A stretch of 64,000 nt of DNA from a candidate division LCP-89 bacterium B3_LCP (GCA_005223185.1 NJBN01000005.1:155091-219090), one strand, 5' to 3'; shown: positions 42,065 to 50,401, counted from the first letter of the stretch. Notes: generated from the letters alone by a model not told the origin. Numbers and translations are program-made.

Positions 42065-42583
42065 ATGGAACTCATTATACAATCACCGCCAAGAATTACT
42101 TTAGCAACAAATACCTTTATTAATGTTCCAATAGTGCTTAAGTATGAGGATACACCGCTTATAGAAATGGTAGAAGTTATAAGAAAACAAAATATTAGTT
42201 TTACAACACAGATTCCTGTCTATCATTCTGATGGAACCTATCTTGCCAAGATTAAGGGAAACAGAGTTTATCCAACTGAGGAAGGAAAAAACGCTAATAT
42301 CGAAATTAGAAACCTTCAAGGAAAGTTTATTGCTAGCCTTGATAACAGAGAAATCTTTGTGCTAACGCACAGCATAGGTACGAATTTCAAGGCGGATGCG
42401 GAATTGTATGCACCTGAAGGACATCTGGTTAAATGTTCTGATGCTCCAAAACCTGAGTTGTTCGATGTAAAGGGAAATTCCATCCAAGTAGGTGGAGTTA
42501 CAATGCGGGGAAACACTATCCAGAACATGACTATTGGTGTTTGGCTGCGCAAGGATGGTTCGTGTTCTATTGGTGTTCCTTGA
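42065..42583 (+). CDS. Hypothetical protein, unknown family
   Basis: 172 aa ORF, RBS aaggagtgaaatc upstream of ATG, followed by a terminator-like hairpin. Confidence 0.6.
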   Translation: MELIIQSPPRITLATNTFINVPIVLKYEDTPLIEMVEVIRKQNISFTTQIPVYHSDGTYLAKIKGNRVYPTEEGKNANIEIRNLQGKFIASLDNREIFVLTHSIGTNFKADAELYAPEGHLVKCSDAPKPELFDVKGNSIQVGGVTMRGNTIQNMTIGVWLRKDGSCSIGVP

Positions 42584-42651
42584 TCATTTATTTGAGAGAT
42601 GTGTGGGATGCTCCAGGTCTGGTTTATTGAAATTGAAGCATGCTTCTCTAT

Positions 42652-42682
42652 TCCCCGGGAAATCCATTCCCGGGCATTTTTT
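42652..42682 (+). terminator. Probable intrinsic terminator
   Basis: CCCCGGGAAATCCATTCCCGGG hairpin then CATTTTTTTG, downstream of 42065..42583. Confidence 0.7.
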
Positions 42683-42685
42683 TGT

Positions 42686-42768
42686 CTGAACCACGGATAT
42701 TCGCGGATATCTCGGATTGCACGGATCTATCCGCAACATCAGTGTGATCCGTGTTCATCTGTGGTTCT
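42686..42768. repeat. GAACCACGGAT...ATCTGTGGTTC palindromic dispersed repeat
   Basis: Arms gaaccacggat / catctgtggttc; related left arm at ~17727. Confidence 0.65.
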
Positions 42769-42814
42769 GACCATTTTTATTTGCCCCCCTCACACTCCTC
42801 CACTCTTCCTCGCC

Positions 42815-42892
42815 CGGGTGGCCTGGCTTCTTTAGAGCCAGGTTTCTCCTATTATTTAGGTAAAACCCGATCCTAAAGGGATCGGGGCACCC
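42815..42892. repeat. Direct repeat A, left copy (78 bp, two internal hairpins)
   Basis: cgggtggcctggcttctttagagccaggtttctcc...acccgatcctaaagggatcggggcaccc; matches 44996-45073 with few mismatches. Confidence 0.92.
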
Positions 42893-42894
42893 CG

Positions 42895-43074
42895 CTAGTT
42901 CCGGCAGGTTCCTTTACCTTCACAGTGCGCACACTCAATCACTATTACTTTTCCATCCTTAGTTTCGCGGATCTGCTTACCGCTAGCACCGCAGAAGGAG
43001 CAGGGCATTGGTGAGCCCCTGCCCGCAAACCCCGCCTGGTATCCAGCTTTACTATTGCATACTGAACACGCCAT
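42895..43074 (-). CDS. Small Cys-rich protein with three CxxC motifs (DnaJ zinc-finger-like), not in ORF track
   Basis: Direct translation: MACSVCNSKAGYQAGFAGRGSPMPCSFCGASGKQIRETKDGKVIVIECAHCEGKGTCRN (59 aa); AGGAGG ~9-10 nt upstream of ATG. Confidence 0.75.
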   Translation of the reverse strand: MACSVCNSKAGYQAGFAGRGSPMPCSFCGASGKQIRETKDGKVIVIECAHCEGKGTCRN

Positions 43075-43184
43075 TTCCGCTGACCTCCTAATCGGACTGA
43101 TTATTTTTATGATTAGTAGTAGTTTGCTAATAATAAAGTGGACGATATTATAACATTTTGATTGATCGTATACCAGTATGCTAT

Positions 43185-43223
43185 TATGCTGGTATAATGG
43201 TATTCTGTTATGCCAGCGTAATG
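43185..43223. promoter_or_regulatory. Element B, left copy: 39-bp hairpin element upstream of the Cys-rich ORF
   Basis: tatgctggtataatggtattctgttatgccagcgtaatg; identical to 44855-44893; stem GCTGGTATAA/TTATGCCAGC. Confidence 0.75.
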
Positions 43224-43258
43224 GTAATAAATAAAAATAACAACTATATTTAAGTGCT

Positions 43259-44308
43259 TTATTCTTTATTCACAGGGCCTGGACAGGAGGGATCAGAGTG
43301 GTGCATAGTAAATCCATCTGCTATAGACAAGGCAGGACATCCGCCAACACATGCAAACAACCACTTGCAGTATTTACACTTACCTATAATTGATTCAGGA
43401 GTACGACTACGCCAGTCGGAGAACGCACTAGAACTGTTCCAAATCTTAGCAATTGGTGTTTGTCGTATATTCCCTGCGCATATATTCTCGTACTTAAGCA
43501 GGTCGCATCCATACAAAAATCCACCAAAGTCAATGACAGCCTTTGATTTACCCGCCGGACAACCAGTGAATGCCCTATCGACTTCTGTGTATTGATCTTC
43601 AGAAAAGCCATGATCACGCGGGAGATATCTTCGGTTGCCCCAGTCAACACTAATTTTACCTTTAAGATAATGGGCCTTATTTTGTAGTACTTCCTCCATC
43701 GAAATCCAATCTTCTAAAGAAGGATCGAGTTTTTGAAAATGCTTTTTTGCTCGCCCTGCAGGCATCAAAGACATCACGTGAACATGATTCAGATTTCGCC
43801 TTAAGGCGAAATCTATGATGTTGGGTACATCATGGATGTTCGGTTTCATAACAGTCACCGCGATGTTTGGATAGATTCCAACCTCAGCGAGATGGTCCAA
43901 TCCTCGAACAGTTTTCTCAAACGATCCCTCACCCCTAATCGCATCGTGTATTCTAGGTGTCGATCCTTCAATGCTTACCTGAAGTGCCTTATACAAACCA
44001 AGTTCTTTGATCTTAAGTGCAGTTTCCAGGGTGATTAAGGTGCCATTCGTGCTCAGTCCAACTGTCAAGCCTAGTGAAACAAAAACTGATCCAATAATCG
44101 ACCAGTCGGGATTGAGAAGTGGTTCACCGCCACTGAGAAAAACGGCAAATACACCCATTTCTGCCATCTGGTGTCCGATATCAAGGATTTCGTTAGTAGT
44201 CAACGCCGGGTACTTACGATCATCAGGCTGAAAACAGTGTAAACAATGCAAATTGCATCGTGCTGTCAACTCAATTGAGACATCTATCGGTGCAGAGAGC
44301 GGAATCAA
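43259..44308 (-). CDS. Radical SAM/SPASM domain protein, putative peptide maturase
   Basis: CNLHCLHC (CxxxCxxC), VFLSGGEPLLNPD, LSTNGTLI; C-terminal SPASM cysteines (FTGCPAGKSK...GCDLL...CKYCKWLFACVGGCPALS...SCPG). Confidence 0.92.
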   Translation of the reverse strand: MIPLSAPIDVSIELTARCNLHCLHCFQPDDRKYPALTTNEILDIGHQMAEMGVFAVFLSGGEPLLNPDWSIIGSVFVSLGLTVGLSTNGTLITLETALKIKELGLYKALQVSIEGSTPRIHDAIRGEGSFEKTVRGLDHLAEVGIYPNIAVTVMKPNIHDVPNIIDFALRRNLNHVHVMSLMPAGRAKKHFQKLDPSLEDWISMEEVLQNKAHYLKGKISVDWGNRRYLPRDHGFSEDQYTEVDRAFTGCPAGKSKAVIDFGGFLYGCDLLKYENICAGNIRQTPIAKIWNSSSAFSDWRSRTPESIIGKCKYCKWLFACVGGCPALSIADGFTMHHSDPSCPGPVNKE

Positions 44309-44580
44309 AATATCAAAACTCCCGCCTTGATCATATTTTGGAGGACTTGTTCAATTTCCGCACGGTCACACGAAAGCTCCAATAAACAACGATGAATCAA
44401 TGATCTCATTTTCGTATCGCCGTCAATAAAATCCAAGAGTAATCTTGTAAGGTCGTTGATCTCATAAACCCCCATCTCTGAACCTTTGAACACAAGGCCG
44501 CCGAATGACTCGGAACGGATGCGAACGTCAGATGCTATTCTAGGAGTAGTAACGAGTTGTTGTTCAGTAAAGCTTGTCAT
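44305..44580 (-). CDS. PqqD-like (RiPP recognition element) protein
   Basis: 91 aa TPRIASDVRIRSESFGGLVFKGSEMGVYEINDLTRLLLDFIDGDTKMRSLIHRCLLELSCDRAEIEQVLQNMIKAGVLIF; overlaps the radical SAM start by 4 bp. Confidence 0.8.
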   Translation of the reverse strand: MTSFTEQQLVTTPRIASDVRIRSESFGGLVFKGSEMGVYEINDLTRLLLDFIDGDTKMRSLIHRCLLELSCDRAEIEQVLQNMIKAGVLIF

Positions 44581-44631
44581 TTGTTCCTTAATAAGGGTTA
44601 TGAAAGAAGCAGAGACCTTGCATCTACAAGA

Positions 44632-44811
44632 CTACTCTTCATTAGCCTTTACAGGCTTTTTTTCGTAAAGGGGATTGCCACAACGCCGACCCCAACGTTC
44701 TGGCCAGGGAGACGTTTTCTGATCGTCTTGTGGATGAATGACGGAGTCTGGTCCCTGAACGAAGGGTTTGAAAACAAACCCCTTTTTTTTAGAACTCTTT
44801 TCTGTGCCCAT
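44632..44811 (-). CDS. Candidate RiPP precursor peptide, 59 aa, not in ORF track
   Basis: Direct translation: MGTEKSSKKKGFVFKPFVQGPDSVIHPQDDQKTSPWPERWGRRCGNPLYEKKPVKANEE; upstream AAAGGAGATTAACT-ATG; immediately upstream of the PqqD-like gene. Confidence 0.7.
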   Translation of the reverse strand: MGTEKSSKKKGFVFKPFVQGPDSVIHPQDDQKTSPWPERWGRRCGNPLYEKKPVKANEE

Positions 44812-44854
44812 AGTTAATCTCCTTTATTTGTGGGTTATTATAATGTTATGAGAG

Positions 44855-44893
44855 TATGCTGGTATAATGGTATTCTGTTATGCCAGCGTAATG
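44855..44893. promoter_or_regulatory. Element B, right copy: 39-bp hairpin element upstream of the candidate precursor gene
   Basis: Identical to 43185-43223; minus-strand TATAAT at 44842-44837. Confidence 0.75.
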
Positions 44894-44995
44894 ATAATAG
44901 ACAAAAACAGCAAAGTCAAGAATTATTTTGCTTAGTGTACTTCTTTATTGCGTTTCTTGAAAGACCAGTCTTTCGCATTATAAGGGAGTAGGGGT

Positions 44996-45073
44996 CGGGT
45001 GGCCTGGCTTCTTTAGAGCCAGGTTTCTCCAGTTATTCAGGAAAAACCCGACCCTAAAGGGATCGGGGCACCC
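44996..45073. repeat. Direct repeat A, right copy (78 bp)
   Basis: cgggtggcctggcttctttagagccaggtttctcc...acccgaccctaaagggatcggggcaccc. Confidence 0.92.
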
Positions 45074-45178
45074 TGCAAATCTTGTCGGGATCAGGGGCAA
45101 CCCCGACTACGGGATGAGAGATTCTTCGCCCCAATAAATTGAGGCTCAGAATGACAAGTTTATAGCGATATTTGTGGA

Positions 45179-45955
45179 TTACTCGATCAGCGAAGCGATT
45201 CTCTTCCATCTGATGGAATCGTAAAATCTATAGAAGGGGATGAACTTGTCCCACGAGAAGTATATGATTAGAGCCTTCCCCAGTATCAAATCGTGGGACA
45301 GGAAACCCCAGTAGCGGCTGTCTGAGGAATTATCCCGGTTGTCGCCCATCATGAAGTAGTGTTCATCCGGAACAATTATGGGGCCGTAATTGTCCCTGTT
45401 TCCGGCTCCGTATGGCACGATCTCCCTCTGTTTCATATCCTGCGGGATTAAACGCCAGTCGGTATATTTTGCTTCTTCCGGATCTTTGGACGTCTTACCA
45501 TTGACGAATAGTATCTTGTTCCTGATCTCAATGGTATCGCCGGGCAATCCTACACAGCGCTTGATGTAATTCTGTGATGGATCTTTGGGATACTTGAAAA
45601 CGATGATATCACCACGCTTAGGTTCCCTGATTCCGGGAAGTCTCGTGTGCGGGACGTCAAATCCCAGACCGGTGAAAGGTACTCCGATCCAATCCGGCGT
45701 GCGGATGCCGTAGAGGAACTTGTTCACCATCAGGAAATCGCCGATTAAGAGCGTGTCTTCCATGGAACTGGAAGGGATGCGGTAAGCTTCAACCACGGTT
45801 GTGCGAATGAAGAAGACCATGATTGTCAGCGTTACGATGAATTCAAGTGTATCTCTGACTGCACCTTTAGCGCGTCGGCGAGCTATCCTTTTATCGCGGC
45901 GTTTCTTAAGCCATCCCCAATAAGCTTTCCATCCTTTAACGATTATAGTCCACAT
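45179..45955 (-). CDS. lepB: Signal peptidase I
   Basis: TTVVEAYRIPSSSMEDTLLIGDFLMVNKFLYG...PKRGDIIVFKYPKDPSQNYIKRCVGLPGDTIEI...YFMMGDNRDNSSDSRYWGFL. Confidence 0.96.
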   Translation of the reverse strand: MWTIIVKGWKAYWGWLKKRRDKRIARRRAKGAVRDTLEFIVTLTIMVFFIRTTVVEAYRIPSSSMEDTLLIGDFLMVNKFLYGIRTPDWIGVPFTGLGFDVPHTRLPGIREPKRGDIIVFKYPKDPSQNYIKRCVGLPGDTIEIRNKILFVNGKTSKDPEEAKYTDWRLIPQDMKQREIVPYGAGNRDNYGPIIVPDEHYFMMGDNRDNSSDSRYWGFLSHDLILGKALIIYFSWDKFIPFYRFYDSIRWKRIASLIE

Positions 45956-46066
45956 AAGCCATAGATATTTAGTAAAACCTGCCCTTTAGCATATTCAACC
46001 TTGTATTCATTTAACGGGTTCCCGACTTCTTCAGTTGGTGTGCCGATGAACCGTTTACAAGAAGTC

Positions 46067-47866
46067 CTAATCGTCATCGTCAACCTGCAGTAATGCAAGG
46101 AAAGCTTCCTGGGGGATTTCCACAGAACCTATCTGCTTCATACGGCGTTTTCCTGCTCGTTGTTTCTCCAGGAGTTTCCTCTTTCTGGTGATATCTCCAC
46201 CGTAGCATTTAGCCAGGACATTCTTGCGCAGCGCTTTGACATTGGTGCGGGCAATCACTTTAGAGCCAACTGCCGCTTGAATTGCCACCTGGAAGAGTTG
46301 CCGGGGGATAACTTTTTTCAGCTTGGCTGTAATGCGCTGACCCCATGCAAAAGCCTTGTCCTGGTGGACAATCAATGAAAGAGCGTCCACTATTTCGCTG
46401 TTTAAAATTATATCTAAGCGCGCCATCTTCGAGGAGCGGAAACCGACAAAATCATAGTCCAGGGAGGCATACCCGCGCGAAATTGACTTCAAGCGGTCGT
46501 AAAAGTCATAGATGACTTCCGCTAAGGGGAAATCGAACTGCAGGTTAACGCGCTGTCCTTCCAGATATTCGGTATTCTTATAGACACCACGGCGATCCAA
46601 CCCCAATTTCATGATCGGACCTATATAATCAGTTGGCGTGATGATCTCTGCTTTAATAAATGGCTCTTCAACGACCACCTGCTTGCTGATAGGGGGCATT
46701 TTAGCGGGATTGTCAATCATTTTGACTTCGCCGTCTTCTAAAGTTACCTTATATTCTACACTTGGCAAAGTGGTGATTAAGTCTAAGTTATGTTCTCTTT
46801 CAAGGCGTTCCTGCACGACTTCCATGTGCAGCATACCCAAAAATCCGCTACGGAAACCGAAACCCAGAGCGATAGAAGTTTCCGGTTCCCAGGTGAAAGC
46901 CGCATCGTTTAACGCTAATTTTTCCAACGAATCCCGCAGGTCTGGATAATCTTCGCTATTTGTCGGATAAAGACCAGCGAAGACCATCGGTTTGATGACT
47001 TTGAATCCCGACAGAGCTTCCTTCGCAGAGTTCTTTTGGGAAGTTATGGTGTCCCCCACTCTGGTCTGGCGGATCATTTTGCAGCCGGGAATTATATAGC
47101 CAACGTCTCCCGGTAGAAGCTCCTTACAAGATTGCCTCTTCAGAGTCAGAATGCCTAATTCCTCGACTTCGTACCGCTTGTCGTTACTCATGAATTTGAT
47201 AGGCATTCCTTTGGTAGCCTTCCCGTCAAAGATGCGCACGTAGGGTATAGCACCACGATAGGTATCGAAGATAGAGTCGAAGATCAAAGCCCGCAGAGGA
47301 GCATCTGGATTACCCTTTGGCGCGGGAACTCTTCGAACTATTGCTTTCAGTACATCCGGCACTCCCTGACCAAACTTAGCGCTAATCTCTAATATTTCAT
47401 CCGGTTCGCATCCCAAGAGATCTACGACGTTTTCAGTAGTCTCCTCAATTTGCGCTGAAGGAAGGTCAATTTTATTGATTATCGGAATTATCTGCAGGTC
47501 GTGTTCTATGGCTAAATAGAGGTTGGATAAGGTTTGTGCTTCTATACCCTGGGTGGCATCAATAATGAGCAATGCGCCTTCACAGGATGCCAGACTGCGA
47601 CTCACTTCATAGGTAAAATCCACATGCCCGGGAGTGTCAATGAGGTTCAAAGTAAAGTCACCTAACTCCTCATCCCTATAATTCATGGTAACCGCATGCG
47701 CCTTGATGGTTATTCCGCGTTCCTGCTCCAAATCCATGTCATCGAGGATCTGTTCATGCAATCTCTTCCCTGAAACGACCCCGGTTAGTTCCAGCAGTCG
47801 ATCGGCAAGGGTTGACTTGCCGTGATCTATGTGGGCGATAATACTAAAGTTGCGGGTACGGTTCAT
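46067..47866 (-). CDS. lepA: Elongation factor 4
   Basis: NFSIIAHIDHGKSTLADRLLELTGVVSGKRLHEQILDDMDLEQERGITIKAHAVTM...; full LepA-specific C-term. Confidence 0.97.
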   Translation of the reverse strand: MNRTRNFSIIAHIDHGKSTLADRLLELTGVVSGKRLHEQILDDMDLEQERGITIKAHAVTMNYRDEELGDFTLNLIDTPGHVDFTYEVSRSLASCEGALLIIDATQGIEAQTLSNLYLAIEHDLQIIPIINKIDLPSAQIEETTENVVDLLGCEPDEILEISAKFGQGVPDVLKAIVRRVPAPKGNPDAPLRALIFDSIFDTYRGAIPYVRIFDGKATKGMPIKFMSNDKRYEVEELGILTLKRQSCKELLPGDVGYIIPGCKMIRQTRVGDTITSQKNSAKEALSGFKVIKPMVFAGLYPTNSEDYPDLRDSLEKLALNDAAFTWEPETSIALGFGFRSGFLGMLHMEVVQERLEREHNLDLITTLPSVEYKVTLEDGEVKMIDNPAKMPPISKQVVVEEPFIKAEIITPTDYIGPIMKLGLDRRGVYKNTEYLEGQRVNLQFDFPLAEVIYDFYDRLKSISRGYASLDYDFVGFRSSKMARLDIILNSEIVDALSLIVHQDKAFAWGQRITAKLKKVIPRQLFQVAIQAAVGSKVIARTNVKALRKNVLAKCYGGDITRKRKLLEKQRAGKRRMKQIGSVEIPQEAFLALLQVDDDD

Positions 47867-47894
47867 TATTGTGATCGTCAGTGACGTGTATTTT

Positions 47895-48135
47895 GTCGGG
47901 GTCGTGGGCCACTAAAGGCAGGTGACCCCGATTATCATTTAATCCCCGAAGGGGATACACTATAGTAGCCGCAGGTGAAACCTGCGGGTTTGTTTGATTA
48001 TAACGATATTGGCGACCCTGAAGGGGTCGAATTCTTCGTCCTACTTTGTTTGACCCTTTCAGGGTCTTATATGCCTGGTGTATTTTTGTACCGTAGGCTA
48101 CGCCTACGGCTATTATTGTCACGCCCCTACGGGGC
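47895..48135. repeat. Cluster of short, distinct palindromes between lepA and rplQ
   Basis: ATCCCCGAAGGGGAT (47942), CCGCAGGTGAAACCTGCGG (47969), GACCCTGAAGGGGTC (48014), GACCCTTTCAGGGTC (48052), CCGTAGGCTACGCCTACGG (48091), GCCCCTACGGGGC (48123), plus GTCGGGGTC..GACCCCGAT (47895-47931). Confidence 0.85.
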
Positions 48136-48184
48136 TTAAAAGCAGGGAATCCGTAACGTCACTACCTTTTAACTATAAGAAAAA

Positions 48185-48213
48185 GAGAAAAAGCAACTCC
48201 AGAGAGTTGCTTA
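48185..48213 (-). terminator. Intrinsic terminator at the end of the ribosomal operon (after rplQ)
   Basis: Minus strand AAGCAACTCTCTGGAGTTGCTTTTTC. Confidence 0.75.
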
Positions 48214-48236
48214 TCAAAGGAAGTGGACAGCTAAGT

Positions 48237-48707
48237 TTAAGACTCTTCAGTATCGGTTTCTACCTTTTTATCCTCTTTTTCCTGCTTTACCTTCTTGGTT
48301 GCTTTCTTGGCAGAAGCCTTCTTATCCTTGGTCTTATCACCGCTAAGCGCTTCTTTGTCCACCAATTCCAGAATTGCCAGGGGAGCCGCATCTCCGCGAC
48401 GTTGTCCCAGTTTCAGGATGCGGGTGTATCCACCGTTCCGTTCAGCGTAGAAAGGACCGATCTCATCGAACAGAACCTTCACGGCAGGCTTGTAGCGCAG
48501 ATGCTTCAGGACGTGCCTGCGGCTGGATAAATCGCCTTTGCGAGCGAAAGTGATCATCCGCTCGATAAAGGGACGAACAGCCCTGGCTTTGGCAACTGTT
48601 GTTTTTATCTGTTTCTCTTTTATCAGACAGCAGGCCATGTTGGCTAACAGCGCCTTGCGGTGGCTTGCCGTGCGGTTCAGGTGAACTTTTGCTACGCGGT
48701 GTTTCAT
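48237..48707 (-). CDS. rplQ: 50S ribosomal protein L17 with Lys/Glu-rich tail
   Basis: MKHRVAKVHLNRTASHRKALLANMACCLIKEKQIKTTVAKARAVRPFIERMITFARKG. Confidence 0.97.
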   Translation of the reverse strand: MKHRVAKVHLNRTASHRKALLANMACCLIKEKQIKTTVAKARAVRPFIERMITFARKGDLSSRRHVLKHLRYKPAVKVLFDEIGPFYAERNGGYTRILKLGQRRGDAAPLAILELVDKEALSGDKTKDKKASAKKATKKVKQEKEDKKVETDTEES

Positions 48708-48755
48708 TGCAGTTCTCTATCAGCGTATATTTTACCGTGATAAAATTGGACTTAG

Positions 48756-49751
48756 TTAGCGACGTTTAGATTCAGGTCCCAAATACCGTTCGATGTCCAT
48801 GCCAAATTCCAGACCATGCTCTTTTAGAATTTCGGTCAGTTCCGTTAGGGATTTCCTGCCGAAATTCTTGAACTTCAGCATCTCCGCTTCATCCTTCTCG
48901 ACCAGATCGGAAATGGTGCGAATCTTTGCCTCTTTCAGACAGTTGGCGCTGCGAACTGACAGCTCCAGCTCATCTACGGATTTCTTCAGCAGTTTGCGGA
49001 TTCTTAACGCTTCCTCATCGATCTCTTGATCAGCTTCATCGTCCTTCGCCTTAATATCGAAATTGATGAAGAGTTGGATATGCTCTTTTAAGATTCTTCC
49101 AGCTATGGAGAGCGCGTCATCCGGAGTGATGGATCCGTCAGTGGTGATGTCGAAGATCAATTTTTCGTAATCGGTTCTCTGCCCGATGCGCGTATTTTCA
49201 ACGGAGTAGGTTACATTCCTAATCGGTGAATAGATGGCATCCACTGGAATCGTTCCGATCGGTTGATCCGGCACTCTATTCTCATCAGCTGGGATATACC
49301 CACGTCCCCTGCGGATAATGAGTTCCATATTGAAATCAGCATCATCTTCCAGCGTGGCAATGTGCTGATCAGGATTTAAAATCTCAAAATCGGTATTGCC
49401 CTTCTGGACGTCCGCAGCGGTAAAAACGGTCGGTCCTTTAAGGTCAAGGATGACCTTATCAGGTTTGCGGTTCATTATCTTAATGCGGATTGCTTTGAGA
49501 TTAAGCACAATATCCGAAACGTCTTCCACAACACCTGGTATGGTGGTAAACTCGTGCAGAACGCCATTAATTTTGAGAGATACGATAGCAGCACCGGTCA
49601 GAGATTCAAGTAGAACCCGTCGCATAGCATTACCAACTGTAACTCCGTAACCTCTCTCCAAAGGCTGCACTATAAAACGACCGAACGTGGCTGAATATGT
49701 TGCTTCATCCAATTCCACCGCTTCAGGCATCTGGAAACTGGAGCCGTTCAT
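48756..49751 (-). CDS. rpoA: DNA-directed RNA polymerase subunit alpha
   Basis: YSATFGRFIVQPLERGYGVTVGNAMRRVLLESLTGAAI...LELSVRSANCLKEAKIRTISDLVEKDEAEMLKFKNFGRKSLTEL. Confidence 0.97.
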   Translation of the reverse strand: MNGSSFQMPEAVELDEATYSATFGRFIVQPLERGYGVTVGNAMRRVLLESLTGAAIVSLKINGVLHEFTTIPGVVEDVSDIVLNLKAIRIKIMNRKPDKVILDLKGPTVFTAADVQKGNTDFEILNPDQHIATLEDDADFNMELIIRRGRGYIPADENRVPDQPIGTIPVDAIYSPIRNVTYSVENTRIGQRTDYEKLIFDITTDGSITPDDALSIAGRILKEHIQLFINFDIKAKDDEADQEIDEEALRIRKLLKKSVDELELSVRSANCLKEAKIRTISDLVEKDEAEMLKFKNFGRKSLTELTEILKEHGLEFGMDIERYLGPESKRR

Positions 49752-49771
49752 TTATCTAAGCCTCCATTAGT

Positions 49772-50401
49772 TTACTTGGAATAAAGTTCTACAACCATCT
49801 GTTCCTGGGCACGAATAGGAATTGCTTCACGGGTTGGGAAATTGACGAAGACGCCTTCCATGAGCGCTTTATCAAGTTGCACGTAAGGAACTAGTTTCCC
49901 TTCCTTCACCCGTTTCATAGCATCGTGAACAGATCCCATTTTGCGCGATTTCTCCCTGATCCTGATCTTATCGCCAGGCGCTAAAATGTAAGAAGGGATG
50001 TCCACAATACGGTCATTCACTTCCACGTGGCGATGCCTGACAAGCATACGCGCAGCCAATCGGGAGGGCGCCAGCCCCATCCTATATATGATGTTGTCAA
50101 GGCGACTTTCCAGAAGCATCAGAAGCTGCTGTCCGGTAATCCCCTTCTGTCTCACAGCCCGCTCATAGAAATTTCTGAACTGTTTTTCCTGCAGACCATA
50201 TATTCTCTTGATTTTCTGTTTTTCACGAAGTTGGACGCCATATTCAGAACGTTTGAAGCGGCGATTGCGTCCATGCTGTCCGGGTGGAGTTTCTCTCCGT
50301 TCGAATGCACACTTACTGGATGCACATCGTTCACCCTTCAAGAAAAGCTTATCGCCTTCACGGCGGCATAGTTTACAAACTGGACCTGTATATCTTGCCA
50401 T
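49772..50401 (-). CDS. rpsD: 30S ribosomal protein S4
   Basis: MARYTGPVCKLCRREGDKLFLKGERC...RLAARMLVRHRHVEVNDRIVDIPSY. Confidence 0.97.
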   Translation of the reverse strand: MARYTGPVCKLCRREGDKLFLKGERCASSKCAFERRETPPGQHGRNRRFKRSEYGVQLREKQKIKRIYGLQEKQFRNFYERAVRQKGITGQQLLMLLESRLDNIIYRMGLAPSRLAARMLVRHRHVEVNDRIVDIPSYILAPGDKIRIREKSRKMGSVHDAMKRVKEGKLVPYVQLDKALMEGVFVNFPTREAIPIRAQEQMVVELYSK

